Shown here in pieces: positions 26,533 through 37,904 of a DNA stretch of 64,000 nt (position 1 is its first letter; each line of letters begins with the position of its first letter). The notes beneath the pieces are model-generated. The model saw nothing but the letters and a program-made list of their open reading frames with translations, was not told where the DNA came from and did no database searches. This DNA comes from Phascolomyces articulosus (Eukaryota; Mucoromycota; Mucoromycetes; Mucorales; Lichtheimiaceae), in assembly GCA_025677815.1 (NCBI GenBank), contig JAIXMP010000003.1, forward strand, positions 1,488,001 through 1,552,000, written 5' to 3'. The translations under genes and the position numbers were made by a program.

Positions 26533-29084
26533 ATGTTGATCTCTTCATTAAAAGCACGATTTTTATCGTTGCTTTTGTTGAGTTTCTCAAATACTTTAGT
26601 CCATGCAATTACACCGGTAGCTCGTGGTGAATCAGGTATATATTTTTATATACCTATTTTCTTTTACATTGAGATTTTGAAAACAATGTATATATAATAA
26701 TATTTTTTTTTTTTTCAAAAAAAAAATATGAAGAATGTGGGCTTATGCCAAGTCAAGCAACCATTTACTGTTACGGTGGACAAATGATTGAATTGACACC
26801 AGGTTATGGAGATGATGCTCCAACGGCTATCCTCAGTGACTTATTTATTACACTTAATCTAACGCAAAATACGACTGTTGCTTCGTTACAAAATGCATGG
26901 GAAAGACTAGGGTCAGACGTTGGTTCAAATTTTTATCCAGCATTTGCAGTAATTCCTCAACATGACATGATTTTTATGGATGGTGGAAGAGGTGCTGGCA
27001 ATAATGGACAAACACTTGCTCGATATAGAACAACAATCTACAATACAGATACAGGATCATGGTCAACTGATACTCCGAGTAGAAATGGTATTATGATGTA
27101 AGTAATAGATTGCTACCATAACAAAAAGGAATATATTTTTTTGTATTTGCGCAGCCATAATACTAAATATGAAATTACTAACACACAGTATATATTAATT
27201 ATAATTATCATATAAACATTTACAGACAAACACATACAGCTACACTTGGTCAAGATAATAACACCCTCTATGTATGGGGTGGTTTCAGGTAATTTTTTTA
27301 TTATCTATAGAATTTAAAGTGTCACGTGTATTGAAATATAGACCGATAATAATTTTAAAATAATTGGATTGCAATCATTAGAGATCAAAGTACAGGCTTG
27401 TCATTAACAGTGGGAATAGAGTATCCATTGGAGATGTATATGTTTGATATTCAAGTAAGATACAAAATAACTTACAACTGCAAGAATTAGGTATTTAGTA
27501 ATGCTATTACCATATGGTTTAACACTTTTATCATAAAACTTACTTGTAGAATTCACAATGGACAACCGGAAATCCAGTAGGATCCTTGGATGCTACTCGT
27601 GTGTATCATAAAGCAGTTCGGATTGGAACAAGGATTTATTATATTGGTGGAGTGATGCCATTATCAATTGAGCAATTTGTCGATGCACCAATGGATCTTA
27701 TTCCTATTTACGACACAGACAGTGGACAGTGGCGTACACAACGCACTACTGGACCTATTCCTCGTAGCAGAATTCGCCATACGGCAACATTACGTATGAT
27801 TCTTTCCCCTTTATTATATTTATATAACTGATGTATCTTTTTTTTTCAGCACGACAGTTTATACAAATGAAATGGAGATAGTAATTATATGTTGCATTGA
27901 CACCAATTATTTTTTTTTTTGCTCCAGTACCAAACAACAATGAAATCTTAGTGTTTGGTGGCCACGATCCATGTACGTATTTTGATGATTTACGCTAATT
28001 ATGTAATAATAATAGAAAAAAATAAATGGAGAAATTCAAAGATGAATAGAGAAGCAAACTAATATTTGTAAAAAAAAATAATAATAGCGAATAATACTAT
28101 CTATTGCCCCGATTATTTTTACGTTCTTCAAGTTAGTAATCAACAATTGATTTGGACAAATACCAGTAAAACAATTACTATCGATGGGGCAGGATTTAAC
28201 GGACTCGGAATATATGGACATTCAGGTTAGTACACGATAGATATGTATGCAATTAATACATTTTTTGTATGGTACTTATTAAGGTATCTCGAACGATAAT
28301 CTACTGTAGCTGTTCTTGCTGGAAACAACCTATTTTTCATGTTTGGCCGGACCCTGAATGTTAATTTCAGTATTGTTGCAAACACTTTATTGGTATTTGA
28401 CGTCAATCGATGGAGTTGGATTTCATCTGTCTCTGCTCTCTTACCAGAAAAAAAGCTCACTGTTGATGATTCAACGGATGGATCAACTCGTGGTGGTGAT
28501 AATGGAACAGTTAGCAAAGGAACTATAGCTGGAGCTGTAGTAGGCGGTGTCATTGGAGTTAGTCTCATTGCTGGAGTGCTGTTCTTTTTCCTTCGGCGAA
28601 AGAGAAATCAACTAAATAATAACAATAATAATAATGAGAAAAATGGATGTGATATTGCATATAATAACAATATGCCATATCCCCCTTCAGAAGCTCCACC
28701 ACCTCAATATTATGTTACTGATCAGCACAATAACGTTTACCAACCAGTACATACAAATGTTCCTCATTGTAAGTTTTTAAATTGAAAATGAATATCAACA
28801 TGTTGTTATTCATAATCCCCCTTCCGCAAGAGTGGAATAACACAATCATAATAGCATTTAATAATAACACTTATATTGTATAATAATCATTAGCTGTCGA
28901 TGGAGGAAGTAGAGTGGACGCACGTTCTCCAACTTCTACCGAGTATGCATCGTGGCAAGATAGATCAACTAATTACAGCTCTGAAAAACCTGACGCTCCT
29001 CCTGTATCGCCGGATTTTAGTGATACCACCGAACCAGTAGTACAGCGTTTAGTCATGCAACCTGTCAAACCAGATGGGGTTTAA
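26533..29084 (+). CDS. Kelch-propeller receptor-like membrane protein, copy B
   Basis: Exons are 26533-26635, 26734-27097, 27226-27288, 27382-27454, 27550-27793, 27928-27972, 28088-28225, 28310-28768 and 28894-29084, giving 559 residues. A signal peptide ('KARFLSLLLLSFSNTLVHA') leads to the Cys pair and propeller blades ('YCYGGQ', 'MDGGRG', 'VWGGF', 'YYIGGV', 'VFGGH'). The membrane helix is near 413-436 and is followed by RRKRN. The tail has a poly-Asn patch, 'PPPQYY' and the C-terminus 'LVMQPVKPDGV'. For exon 7 I chose the acceptor at 28087 because it restores the conserved 'PDYFYVLQ' strand seen in all copies. Exons 3, 4 and 6 have exactly the lengths of copy A (63, 73, 45 bp). AATAAATAC follows the stop closely. 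Function is inferred only from architecture. Confidence 0.82.
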
Positions 29085-29787
29085 TAGAATAAATACGTCC
29101 ATGGTAAGATTATAAACTCTTGTCTATTATTAAGGGGGTCGGTGACAGTAATAATGTCATGATGCTTTTTTTCTAACATTTCTACTTACCAAATTGTTTG
29201 TTTGAATGTAGTTCTATTATATTCTTCTAATTTAAAAGATGCAAATAATCATTAAAAACATGCTGGTTATATCATGTACTATTATTGTATACTATTAAAT
29301 AAATTCCCAATTCAGCAAATATCATGTATCCTATAAATCCATAAAAAACAACAAACAATCATGAATTTCTGTAATCAAACAACAACACATTGTATTTTAT
29401 TATTATTATTTAGTATCAAATTATATAAATATTTTCAATATATCACTCATACAATAAATTCCATATTACTATTAATATAAGCCAGTGCTTTTGTTAACTT
29501 CCGCAAAGGCTATATTGTTTTACATAGTAGTGCTGTACAATGTAAAACATGAGTTATTGTAATATTGTTCTTGTAATCCAATCGATGCAAAGGATCATTC
29601 CCTGTATTTTCTATGCTATTTTTGTGATGTTGGGTCAAGGATTGTTAGTGTAAAAGGTAAAGGTATTTATAGTGATATGTTGCTTATCGTTATATAGTCA
29701 ACAAATACTGGTTTTACTGCAGCAGGAAATTTCTTAAAAAACAACATGCTACAGCACTAGGAACAAAATTTTGGTATAGAAGTTGGC

Positions 29788-29831
29788 ATCTCTCAGGCAG
29801 CAATTTTTATGAAATCGATTACCTGAGAGAT
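29788..29831. repeat. inverted repeat with 10-bp perfect arms
   Basis: ATCTCTCAGG at 29788 and CCTGAGAGAT at 29822 are exact complements around a 24-base loop. It lies midway between copies B and C, possibly a folded RNA, a terminator-like structure or a regulatory palindrome. Confidence 0.5.
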
Positions 29832-30619
29832 CCCGTTTTCGAAGTTCCCGATTTAATTTTTGAACTCCTCTTATTGTGTCAAATTCAAAAAGAAAGAACT
29901 GCATATTTTTATTATGTATGGTGTAGGTGTTCGCTTGTTATATAATAATAACGACGAAAGCGACTCTGTGCATGAAATTAAGAGGTCCTAACACGCTAGT
30001 ATCGTTTATGTAACGTTATCAAAGATCAAACTCATCATAATGTGACAGAATGAATAAGCACATACGGGTTGATTGGACTGTTCATTGTGTTTATGAGATA
30101 TGATACTACTTTGATACTATTCGATAATTTTAATTGTTTTTTAAAATGCCATGTTTTCCCGTTCTCCCGAACCAATTTTCTGGATTCTTCTTCATGTGAT
30201 TCAAATAAAAAAAACCATTGAATTCTGCATATTCTACCTTTTTTTTTATAATAATTTTGTAAAATTAAAATTTGCATATTTATTCTAACGATCAACACGT
30301 TTTGTTAATAAAAATGTATCGTATGCTGTTGCTGAAAGATGTGAATTTTTGCACAGAAAAACAAACAGACTTATTTTGTGGAATTACACAGATCAAACGT
30401 GTTTTCTGGGATCCGAGATTATGGATCAAAAAGTTTAAGAAAAATTTAAAAGACTTTTTTTTTTAATTGAAAAGATTGTTATAAATAATAAATGGCAGGA
30501 ACTGCTATAGGTCTTTTCTTTTCGTTAAAGAAAAACCCTACGTCTTTTTTATCATTTTGTCGATCGTTAATTAACTAATAGAAAATCTTACTATTTGAAA
30601 TGGAATATTTGTTCCACAA

Positions 30620-30631
30620 GGCTTAGTTTTT
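30620..30631 (+). promoter_or_regulatory. array promoter element GGCTTAGTTTT upstream of copy C
   Basis: GGCTTAGTTTTT lies 119 bp before the copy C start, preceded by CCACAA. The same 11 bases occur at 33830 and 37789 at similar distances from copies D and E. The sequence after it (CCTGAAAATGGAAAAATA) also resembles that after the copy D element. Confidence 0.55.
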
Positions 30632-30738
30632 GATTAAACCTGAAAATGGAAAAATAATATAAATCAAGAAAACTTATTTCACAACCGTAATTTCACATTT
30701 CTCTCTCTTTTTCCTTTTTCCTACTCTACTTCTTGTTA

Positions 30739-33130
30739 ATGTTATTACCCATGACAAATGCAACAGTTCCTTCATTGTTGCTATTATTATTATTACTTGG
30801 GCAAAAAACCAATGGACTGACACCAGTACCGAGAACTGATACAGGTAATCATTACAATAGTTGGGATAATAAAGTAAGATTATATATCTCTATAAATCAT
30901 AATCATCAATCTTCATATTAACAGAAATGATATACAAATTGTACTTTAAATAATTTTTAAAGCTTGTGCATTCCTTCCAACCACGGCAGACATCTTTTGT
31001 TACGGAGGGCAGTCTTTAAGTTCTGAGACGTCTATGGCTGTTTCGGCTATTGCTGGCGATATATTTATCAAATTAGATTTAACAAAAGATATGAATATTG
31101 ATGAAATACAAGATGCATGGGAACAAGTCTATACCGATGTCGGACCAAATTACTATTTTGCATATGAAGCAGTGCCTGATCAGGACCTCATTTTTATGGA
31201 TGGTGGTAAAGGTACAGGTGAAAAGGGACAAACACTTGCTCGACACAACACGACTATTTATAATGGACAATCCGAAAATTGGTCTAGCGACACTCCAGCT
31301 CGAGGTCCAATGGTGTATGTAATATTTTTTTTAAAAAAAAAACGAAAAGTAGTTTAAAACATCATTGACGTATTTTATAATTATTAGACAAACCCATACA
31401 GCTACTCTCGGAGAGGATAATAATACGATTTACGTTTGGGGAGGATTTCAGTATGTATTTTGATGCGTATAATATGTTACTAAAGTCTTACATTAACGGT
31501 AATAGTCATACTAACAAAAACATCTGTATTTGTAATATCACGTAATGTAACATAGGAGTATAAATACCGGATTACCAGAGGGATCACCAGAAGTACATCC
31601 ATTAGAAATGTATATGTTTGATATTAAAGCAAGTACAAAAAAAAAAAAAAGCAAGTGTGGATAAAAAGTAGCCAATTAAAAGCGTGGTATTTACCTATTT
31701 TTATATGGATATTATTCAGGGGTCACAATGGAACACAGGGAATGCTGTTAGTTCTTTGGATGCTTCGCGTTTTTATCATAAAGCGGCGCGTGTTGGTACA
31801 TCTATTTATTATATTGGCGGAAGATATCCATTGGCAAACAATGCCTCAGCTTCAAGAGGAGCTCCTATGGATAGTGTCACTATCTTCGATACAAATAACG
31901 GGCAATGGAGAACACAAGGCACTACTGGACCGGTTCCAAGCACACGCACTCGACATACAGTTACTTTAAGTAAGCATTCAATTATCATAATGTTTATCGT
32001 CAGAAAGAGAATCAACATTAAACCACAATAATACAATTCTTTATCGTTAACAATGTTTTTTTTAGTACCAGATACCAACCAAATTATATTATTTGGTGGA
32101 CAAAACCCTTGTAATTATTAAATATATAAAAATAGGGATCACAAAATAGAAACTTGGTGCTTACTAATTTTATACTAATTAATTTTTTATAATAGTCTCC
32201 ACTTTTGATATACGTGAAGACTATTTTTATTTGTTGGATACCGGAAAAATGGAATGGAGCAATAGTACACTAGGAGAGGAAGGGGTAAGCTTCAATGGAA
32301 CGGGAATTCGTGGACACTCTGGTAAGTTGTTTTAAATTTTTGTTATTGCCTCAATATAATGTTGTAGGAGTTATATGGTTTTTTGTCATCGCTATCGACC
32401 TCACTGACTTCATAATAACAAAGCTAATAATCTGTATACATGTAGCTGTTCTTGTTGGAGATAATTTGTATATTATGTTTGGACGTGTCCGTGATCAGGT
32501 AATGGCAAATACGAATAGAGTTTGGATACTCGATATTAAACGATGGACATGGGTCTCTTCAGTGAGTGCTGTTGTACCTCAACCAATATTATTACCAAGC
32601 GATAGTACAGGTGGATCGAAAGGAAGTAGTGGAAGTAACAATAGTACATCAACTATTGCTGGCGCTGTAGTGGGAGGTGTTGTTGGAGTCAGCATTGTTA
32701 CAGGAGCACTGATCTTTTTCCTTCGACGTAAAAGACGATCATCATCGAGGAGAAACCAAAACAGATCAAGTGATGATCGAATACTGACTATGGATGATGT
32801 ACCACCTAACTACTGTGATGAAGGATATCAGACTAATAATAAGCATCCTATGTTACCAATTACTCCTCGTAAGCTTTTACAATGATTGTAATTTTACCGT
32901 ACAACTTTAAAGCATTGTAATATGTTTCTAATATTGTATCTGCCATGTAATTAGACGAACAATCCAGCAGTAAAAATGTAGCACATTCATTTGATGATAC
33001 GGACCATTCGGTTTCGAAGAGTGATCAAGCACCATTTTATAGTTTGAGAAAACCAGATGCCAATACCGGTGATGCTAGTGATCAAGTGCAACGTATTGTT
33101 ATGACACCAGTTAAACCGGATGGTGCATAA
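30739..33130 (+). CDS. Kelch-propeller receptor-like membrane protein, copy C
   Basis: Exons are 30739-30844, 30963-31314, 31388-31450, 31556-31628, 31720-31969, 32066-32110, 32196-32321, 32446-32868 and 32955-33130, giving 537 residues. Intron 4 starts with GC (GCAAGT at 31629) where the four other copies have GT; exon 4 keeps its 73-bp length, so this is a probable GC-AG intron and not a break. The protein has a Leu-rich signal peptide, the Cys pair ('ACAFLP', 'FCYGGQ'), blades with 'MDGGKG', 'VWGGF', 'YYIGGRY' and 'LFGGQ', a stalk, a helix at about 407-430 followed by RRKRRSSSRR, a 'VPPNY' motif and the end 'VMTPVKPDGA'. It is closest to copy D, sharing 'SINTGLP' and 'LDT..MxWSN'. Role inferred as a cell-surface protein. 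Confidence 0.82.
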
Positions 33131-33974
33131 CTATAATACCAAAAAAGGATATATCGTAAAATTTTGTCGTTTTGATTATTTATTTAATTATTTAATACCT
33201 TCTCTATTTACAACTATACGATACCGTATATAATTATATCATCAATAATAATTTAAATTATGGAAATAAGCGAAAAATGTCAAACGTTCCCTAATAAAAA
33301 TGAGCAAACAACAGATAGACTATAAAGTATAGTGATGCATATATTGTGTAATAGTGTTTGGGTTTAAACTTTTTCCCTTGTTAGTTTGTGTGATATCACT
33401 TAAATTACTGGATCTGGTAATTTACGATCTCTGATATACCTGTAATGATTAGCTGGATGAACCACTATTATTCCAGAAACCGGGTACATTTTATCGCAGA
33501 ATTATGTCTTCCAATTGATATCATTCGAATCATATGTTGAAATTACTTTTAAAAAAAATTGCAAGTTTAGCACTAGAAAATGAAGTAAAAAAAAAGTTCA
33601 GACCCCATTTCAAGAGAAAGTGATTTTTTTATAAATAGCATTTTTTGAAATAATGAGCATAATGACAAAATAGTCTAGTATAAGAATAAATTTCAGTCTA
33701 TTTGGAATATGACTTCTTCCAGAAAAGCATTTTTAAGTAATATGGTAAGAGGGAAACGATTATTTTTGATAAATGTGTTTAAATGAAGAGATTATTAATT
33801 CTGATGATAGATTATGGTTGTTACACCGAGGCTTAGTTTTTGTTCAGAGCCAAAAGTGGAAAAAAATGGATATACCTATAAAAACAGGGTAGGAGCGGCG
33901 ATCTACAATAATTATTCTTTTATCTTTTCATCATTTTACTTTTACTGTCAATAGTGATACCCGCAACCAGGGCA
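33131..33974. other. spacer between Kelch copies C and D
   Basis: The 844-bp spacer is one base different in length from the A-B spacer. It carries the copy D promoter element at 33830. I see no gene in it. Confidence 0.55.
33830..33841 (+). promoter_or_regulatory. array promoter element GGCTTAGTTTT upstream of copy D
   Basis: GGCTTAGTTTTT, preceded by CACCGA, lies 145 bp before the chosen copy D start. If the homologous but GTG-headed position were the true start, the spacing would be about 120 bp, as in C and E. Confidence 0.55.
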
Positions 33975-36350
33975 ATGGTTTTATCATTGTTACTGTTGGT
34001 TATGGGGCTGCAAACAATAAATGCGTACATTCCAGATCAAAGAACTGATGCAGGTAAAAGAATACAATCTTTTTGATTTCATTCTATAATACAAGAGTGT
34101 TTAATCTTTTGCAACTGGATGTAATTACCAAACATCACCCTGGGTTATCACTCATCACATAATGTACAAAATATAAAATGAATATCAGTGTGTGTATTTA
34201 TGGCAACATCAGCCAGTATCTTTTGTTATGGTGGGCAAAGTTTAAGATCAACAGATTCTCCCGATGTCCAGGCTATTGTAGGTGATATATTCATCAAGCT
34301 TGATTTATCAAAGGATATGAGTGCTGTTGAAATACAAAGTGCATGGGAACAAGTAAATGCAGACACTGGTGCCAACTTTTACTTTGCATTTGAAGCGGTG
34401 CCTAATCAAAATATGATTTTTATGGATGGTGGCCGCGGTGCTAGCAGTCAAGGCCAAACGCTTGCAAGACACAATTCAACATTTTATAACGGGGAATCAG
34501 AGAGCTGGTCAACCGACACCCCTGCTAGAGGACCAATGGTGTGAGTATAATTATTATATATTTATTGAATATCGTAAAAAGAAATGGATCTTAAAAAGGC
34601 ACCATTAATATTAAATTGGTATCACATACAGACAAACGCATACAGCCACGCTTGGAAATGATAACAACACCATTTATGTCTGGGGAGGATACGGGTAAAT
34701 GTTATCCAATAAGCTTAAGTACTTACTGTACAATGAAATATCGTAAGTAATAACAGTCAATTAACATTATTTAGGAGCATAAATACTGGATTGCCTTCAG
34801 GAACAGAAGTGCATCCATTGGAAATGTACATGTTTGATATTAAAGTAAGTTAAAAGTTATTATTTAAGTATATCTTGTAATTTATTTCTAAATACTTCAT
34901 ATTTCTTGGTTTTATTATTGACAGGGTTCAAAATGGAATACAGGAAATGCTGTAGGCTCTTTGGAAGAGTCCAGATATTATCACCAAGCAGTGCGGGTTG
35001 ACTCGTCTATTTATTTCATTGGAGGCAGATACCCCGTGACAGGTAACATATCCGCCGCAAGAAGTGCGTCAATGGATAATATTCCATTATTTGATACAGA
35101 TAGTGGTCAGTGGAGCACTCAAGCCACTACAGGCCCAACTCCAAGTCCACGTATTCGTCATACAGCCACCTTAAGTATGCTTTCTTTGTTTGAATATCTT
35201 ATAAAATTACCATGGAAAATTAAAATGTATTTAATGACGAATTATTATAATTTATATTTTTCAGTACCAAGTACCGGCCAAATTGTTTTACTTGGGGGTC
35301 AAGCACCGCGTAAGTACACTAACGAACTAAAAAAAATTGCTTTAATGTTAAAAATGTTAATTTATAATAATCAACGAACATGGCAATAATTGTTTTATAA
35401 CAACAGTTAACACCTCTATTATCCGTCATGATTATTTTTATATATTGGATACCAAAAACATGATGTGGAGTAACACAACAATTAGAGAAGAGGGATTACG
35501 ATTTAATGGAACCGGAATACGTGGTCATTCTTGTAAGTGCATTTAGCTCTCGTCCTTTAATAATTGAAAGTAGTCTCTCCTTTCTTTTTTTTATTTTATT
35601 TTTTTGTAAGACAAATCCTCTAACTTTTTTTTTGTCGAAATCAAACTATATATATTTAGCTGTACTTGTTGGGAATAATTTATTTATCTTGTTTGGACGG
35701 TCCGGTGATGTAAATATGGATCTGACAAGCACCAGAGTATGGGTACTTAATGTAAATCGATGGACTTGGGTTTCTAGTGTTGATGCTGTAAAACCCCAGC
35801 CATTGAAACCTGGGAACAGTGTTGGATCCAATGATTCATCGGGTGGAGGCAGTAAAACTGGAGCTATAGCTGGTGCGGTGGTTGGTGTAGTTATTGGGCT
35901 AAGTATCATCGCTGCTGCGTTCTTTTTCATTCGAAGACGACAGAAATCTAACAATGAGAATAAATACAAGTCAAATAACAATGATACATCGTTCATGATG
36001 GACGTACCGCCTAATTATTATGATCAAGGAGAAAACCAAAAGATTAGTAATATCCGAACAATAGTATATACTACTCAGTGTAAGTTTACTCAGTAAGAAT
36101 AATAATAAAAAATACAACATATGATTAGAGTTTCGTATTTGTTAGTCTTACTCTGTTTATTAAAAAAACAGTACTTGGTAACGAGCCCCCTCATTCTTTT
36201 GATAACAGTCCTGAGAATACCACAACGATACAAGACACACCAACAAGCTTCCATGGTACTGAAAAACCTGATGTCTCTATGGCTAGCAGTAGTAGTGATA
36301 ATGCAAAAGTCCATCGTATCGTCTTACCAGTCAAACCTGATGGAGCGTAA
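33975..36350 (+). CDS. Kelch-propeller receptor-like membrane protein, copy D
   Basis: Exons are 33975-34053, 34189-34540, 34632-34694, 34775-34844, 34925-35174, 35265-35309, 35407-35532, 35660-36079 and 36172-36350, giving 527 residues. The signal peptide is short ('MVLSLLLLVMGLQTINA'), because the position matching the copy C start is GTG here. Blades show 'FCYGGQ', 'MDGGRG', 'VWGGYG', 'YFIGGRY' and 'LLGGQ'. Exon 4 lacks one codon relative to A-C. Exon 7 ends in T where the others end in G, changing the junction Ala to Ser. The helix lies at about 396-419, followed by RRRQK. The tail has 'VPPNYY' and ends 'IVLPVKPDGA', one residue shorter before PVKPDG than the siblings. Function inferred from architecture. 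Confidence 0.82.
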
Positions 36351-36690
36351 TTAATATGTTTGTACTTCATTGCAGTTATATATTTCTGATGGAGTTAATC
36401 GTTATCATATTTTATTATGAAAATGTTGAAAATAATAATACTTTCGTAACAACGGGAAAAATATTAATGCTTCCGAATAAAATGTTATATTGCAACCAAT
36501 AAAGCTCAAGGGAGTCTTCTATTTATATTTATACCACATCGCCTGTATCTTAATCACTTTTTTTTCTGAGTCTACAATCGCTATATCATTTGCAACTACC
36601 TATAACCGTAGTATTTTTTTTTATTAATGTTTTGTAACTACTGCTGGTAGTCATCTGTTTCTTGGCCTTAATTTCACAACCACCTTTTAG

Positions 36691-36750
36691 AAATCTGAAA
36701 AGAAACCTGATGGTGAAACATCACCGAGCAATGACACTTCCCATTATTAG
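36691..36750 (+). pseudogene. possible remnant of a Kelch-array last exon
   Basis: An acceptor-like CACCTTTTAG precedes 'KSEKKPDGETSPSNDTSHY' and a stop. Last exons of copies A, B and D contain 'EKPN', 'SEKPD' and 'TEKPD' followed by Ser/Asp/Asn-rich sequence, so this may be an orphan copy of that exon. The match is short and the terminal PVKPDG motif is missing. Confidence 0.25.
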
Positions 36751-37007
36751 CAGTGTTGATAAAAAATGTTATTCCTATGAATAAGGGATAGCCTACCCTA
36801 CCAATATTGTCTTTCAATGTTTTGCATGGATAGATAAATAAAATGAGGCGCAACGCAACCTTAATTTAACATACGTTCGATTTATAGTATTTGGTAATGT
36901 ACATTACTTCTTGTTAATAACAATTCTCAGTTATTGTCAGTTTTTTTCCACATATGATGTACCTTATTGAAAAATCCAGAGAATACCACGTTATTTATTT
37001 AAATATT

Positions 37008-37091
37008 ATATTACGTACTCGATAATGACGGCAAATTATTTGAGGTATGGCCGAAGTTAAGGTGTTGTTATGAATGCACCATTTTATGGAC
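37008..37091 (+). pseudogene. possible orphan exon, family unknown
   Basis: The frame reads 'YYVLDNDGKLFEVWP' and 'KLRCCYECTILW' and runs into a strong donor (AC then GTAAGT at 37092). No partner exon is evident. A minus-strand frame also crosses here, so the strand is uncertain. Confidence 0.2.
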
Positions 37092-37788
37092 GTAAGTGCT
37101 GCATAGTAAGTGTTAGACCCAAATACCTGGTTCATGCACAATATAAATTTATTCCTGGTAATTTCTACTTTCAAAAGAAAAAGCATACATTATAATATAT
37201 TTATTATTTTGGTGATCATTGCAATAAACATAAAGAAAATATCTTATCAAACAAAAGCAGTGGTTCCAATCACATTTTAGTTTATTATTATTATTCTTTG
37301 AAAACTAAGACATATGATAAGTGAAATATAATGCTAAAAAAAGATTTGTTTATATATAAGAATTATCGTATCCACAAGAATCATATATCAAAATGAATGA
37401 CCATGACACAGTTGTTTATAAAAAAAGATGTGAATAATACTGAAAGTTGGCGTTTTCTTTTTTTGGTAATCATCTTAAGTTGCTAAGCCAATCGTACACG
37501 TTACCATTTGATGTACAATTTTATAAATATTTACTTGAAATAATAAACAAAACGCTATAAGTAAACAGCTTTTTAGCATTTTTTCTATAGAACATTATAA
37601 TACTGCAGGATCCTTTTTTTTTTCTTTTGTAATATACCAAATACTCTTCTCTAATAATATTCCAACTGATAATAGTAGATGCATGATTTTAAATAATTAT
37701 TAGAAACAGAAACATGATCGACATGTAATAAGTATCAAAGTAAATAAAGTTTTGATGTGTTTATGTTTTATTTTTATATAATCACCCG

Positions 37789-37799
37789 GGCTTAGTTTT
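37789..37799 (+). promoter_or_regulatory. array promoter element GGCTTAGTTTT upstream of copy E
   Basis: The 11-base element, preceded by CACCCG, lies 116 bp before the copy E start, matching copies C and D. Confidence 0.55.
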
Positions 37800-37904
37800 G
37801 TTTACATCGGAATGCAAGTATGATATAAAAGGAGGAAATCATTGCAATACGTTGAGATGTCCTTTTTTCAAATTTCATTTTTTCATATATATATCTTTAG
37901 CCTT

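Larger units (their letters stand above)
29085..30738. other. spacer between Kelch copies B and C
   Basis: This 1.65-kb spacer has no supportable gene. It contains a perfect 10-bp inverted repeat at 29788-29831 and the promoter of copy C. A 64-codon plus-strand frame at 30272 shows no family motif. Confidence 0.55.
36351..37904. other. spacer between Kelch copies D and E
   Basis: This 1.55-kb spacer contains a tail-exon-like relic (36691-36750), a coding-like patch ending in a good donor site (about 37008-37092) and the copy E promoter element. Confidence 0.5.

Noticed and set aside
30272..30466. 64-codon plus-strand frame between copies B and C
   Set aside because: No homology signal, no splice partner and Lys/Phe-rich end; could be chance.
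32295..32885. Long single open frame across exons 7-8 of Kelch copy C (and similar ones in A, D and E)
   Set aside because: These frames read through introns that happen to lack stops; exon alignment among five paralogues shows the intron.
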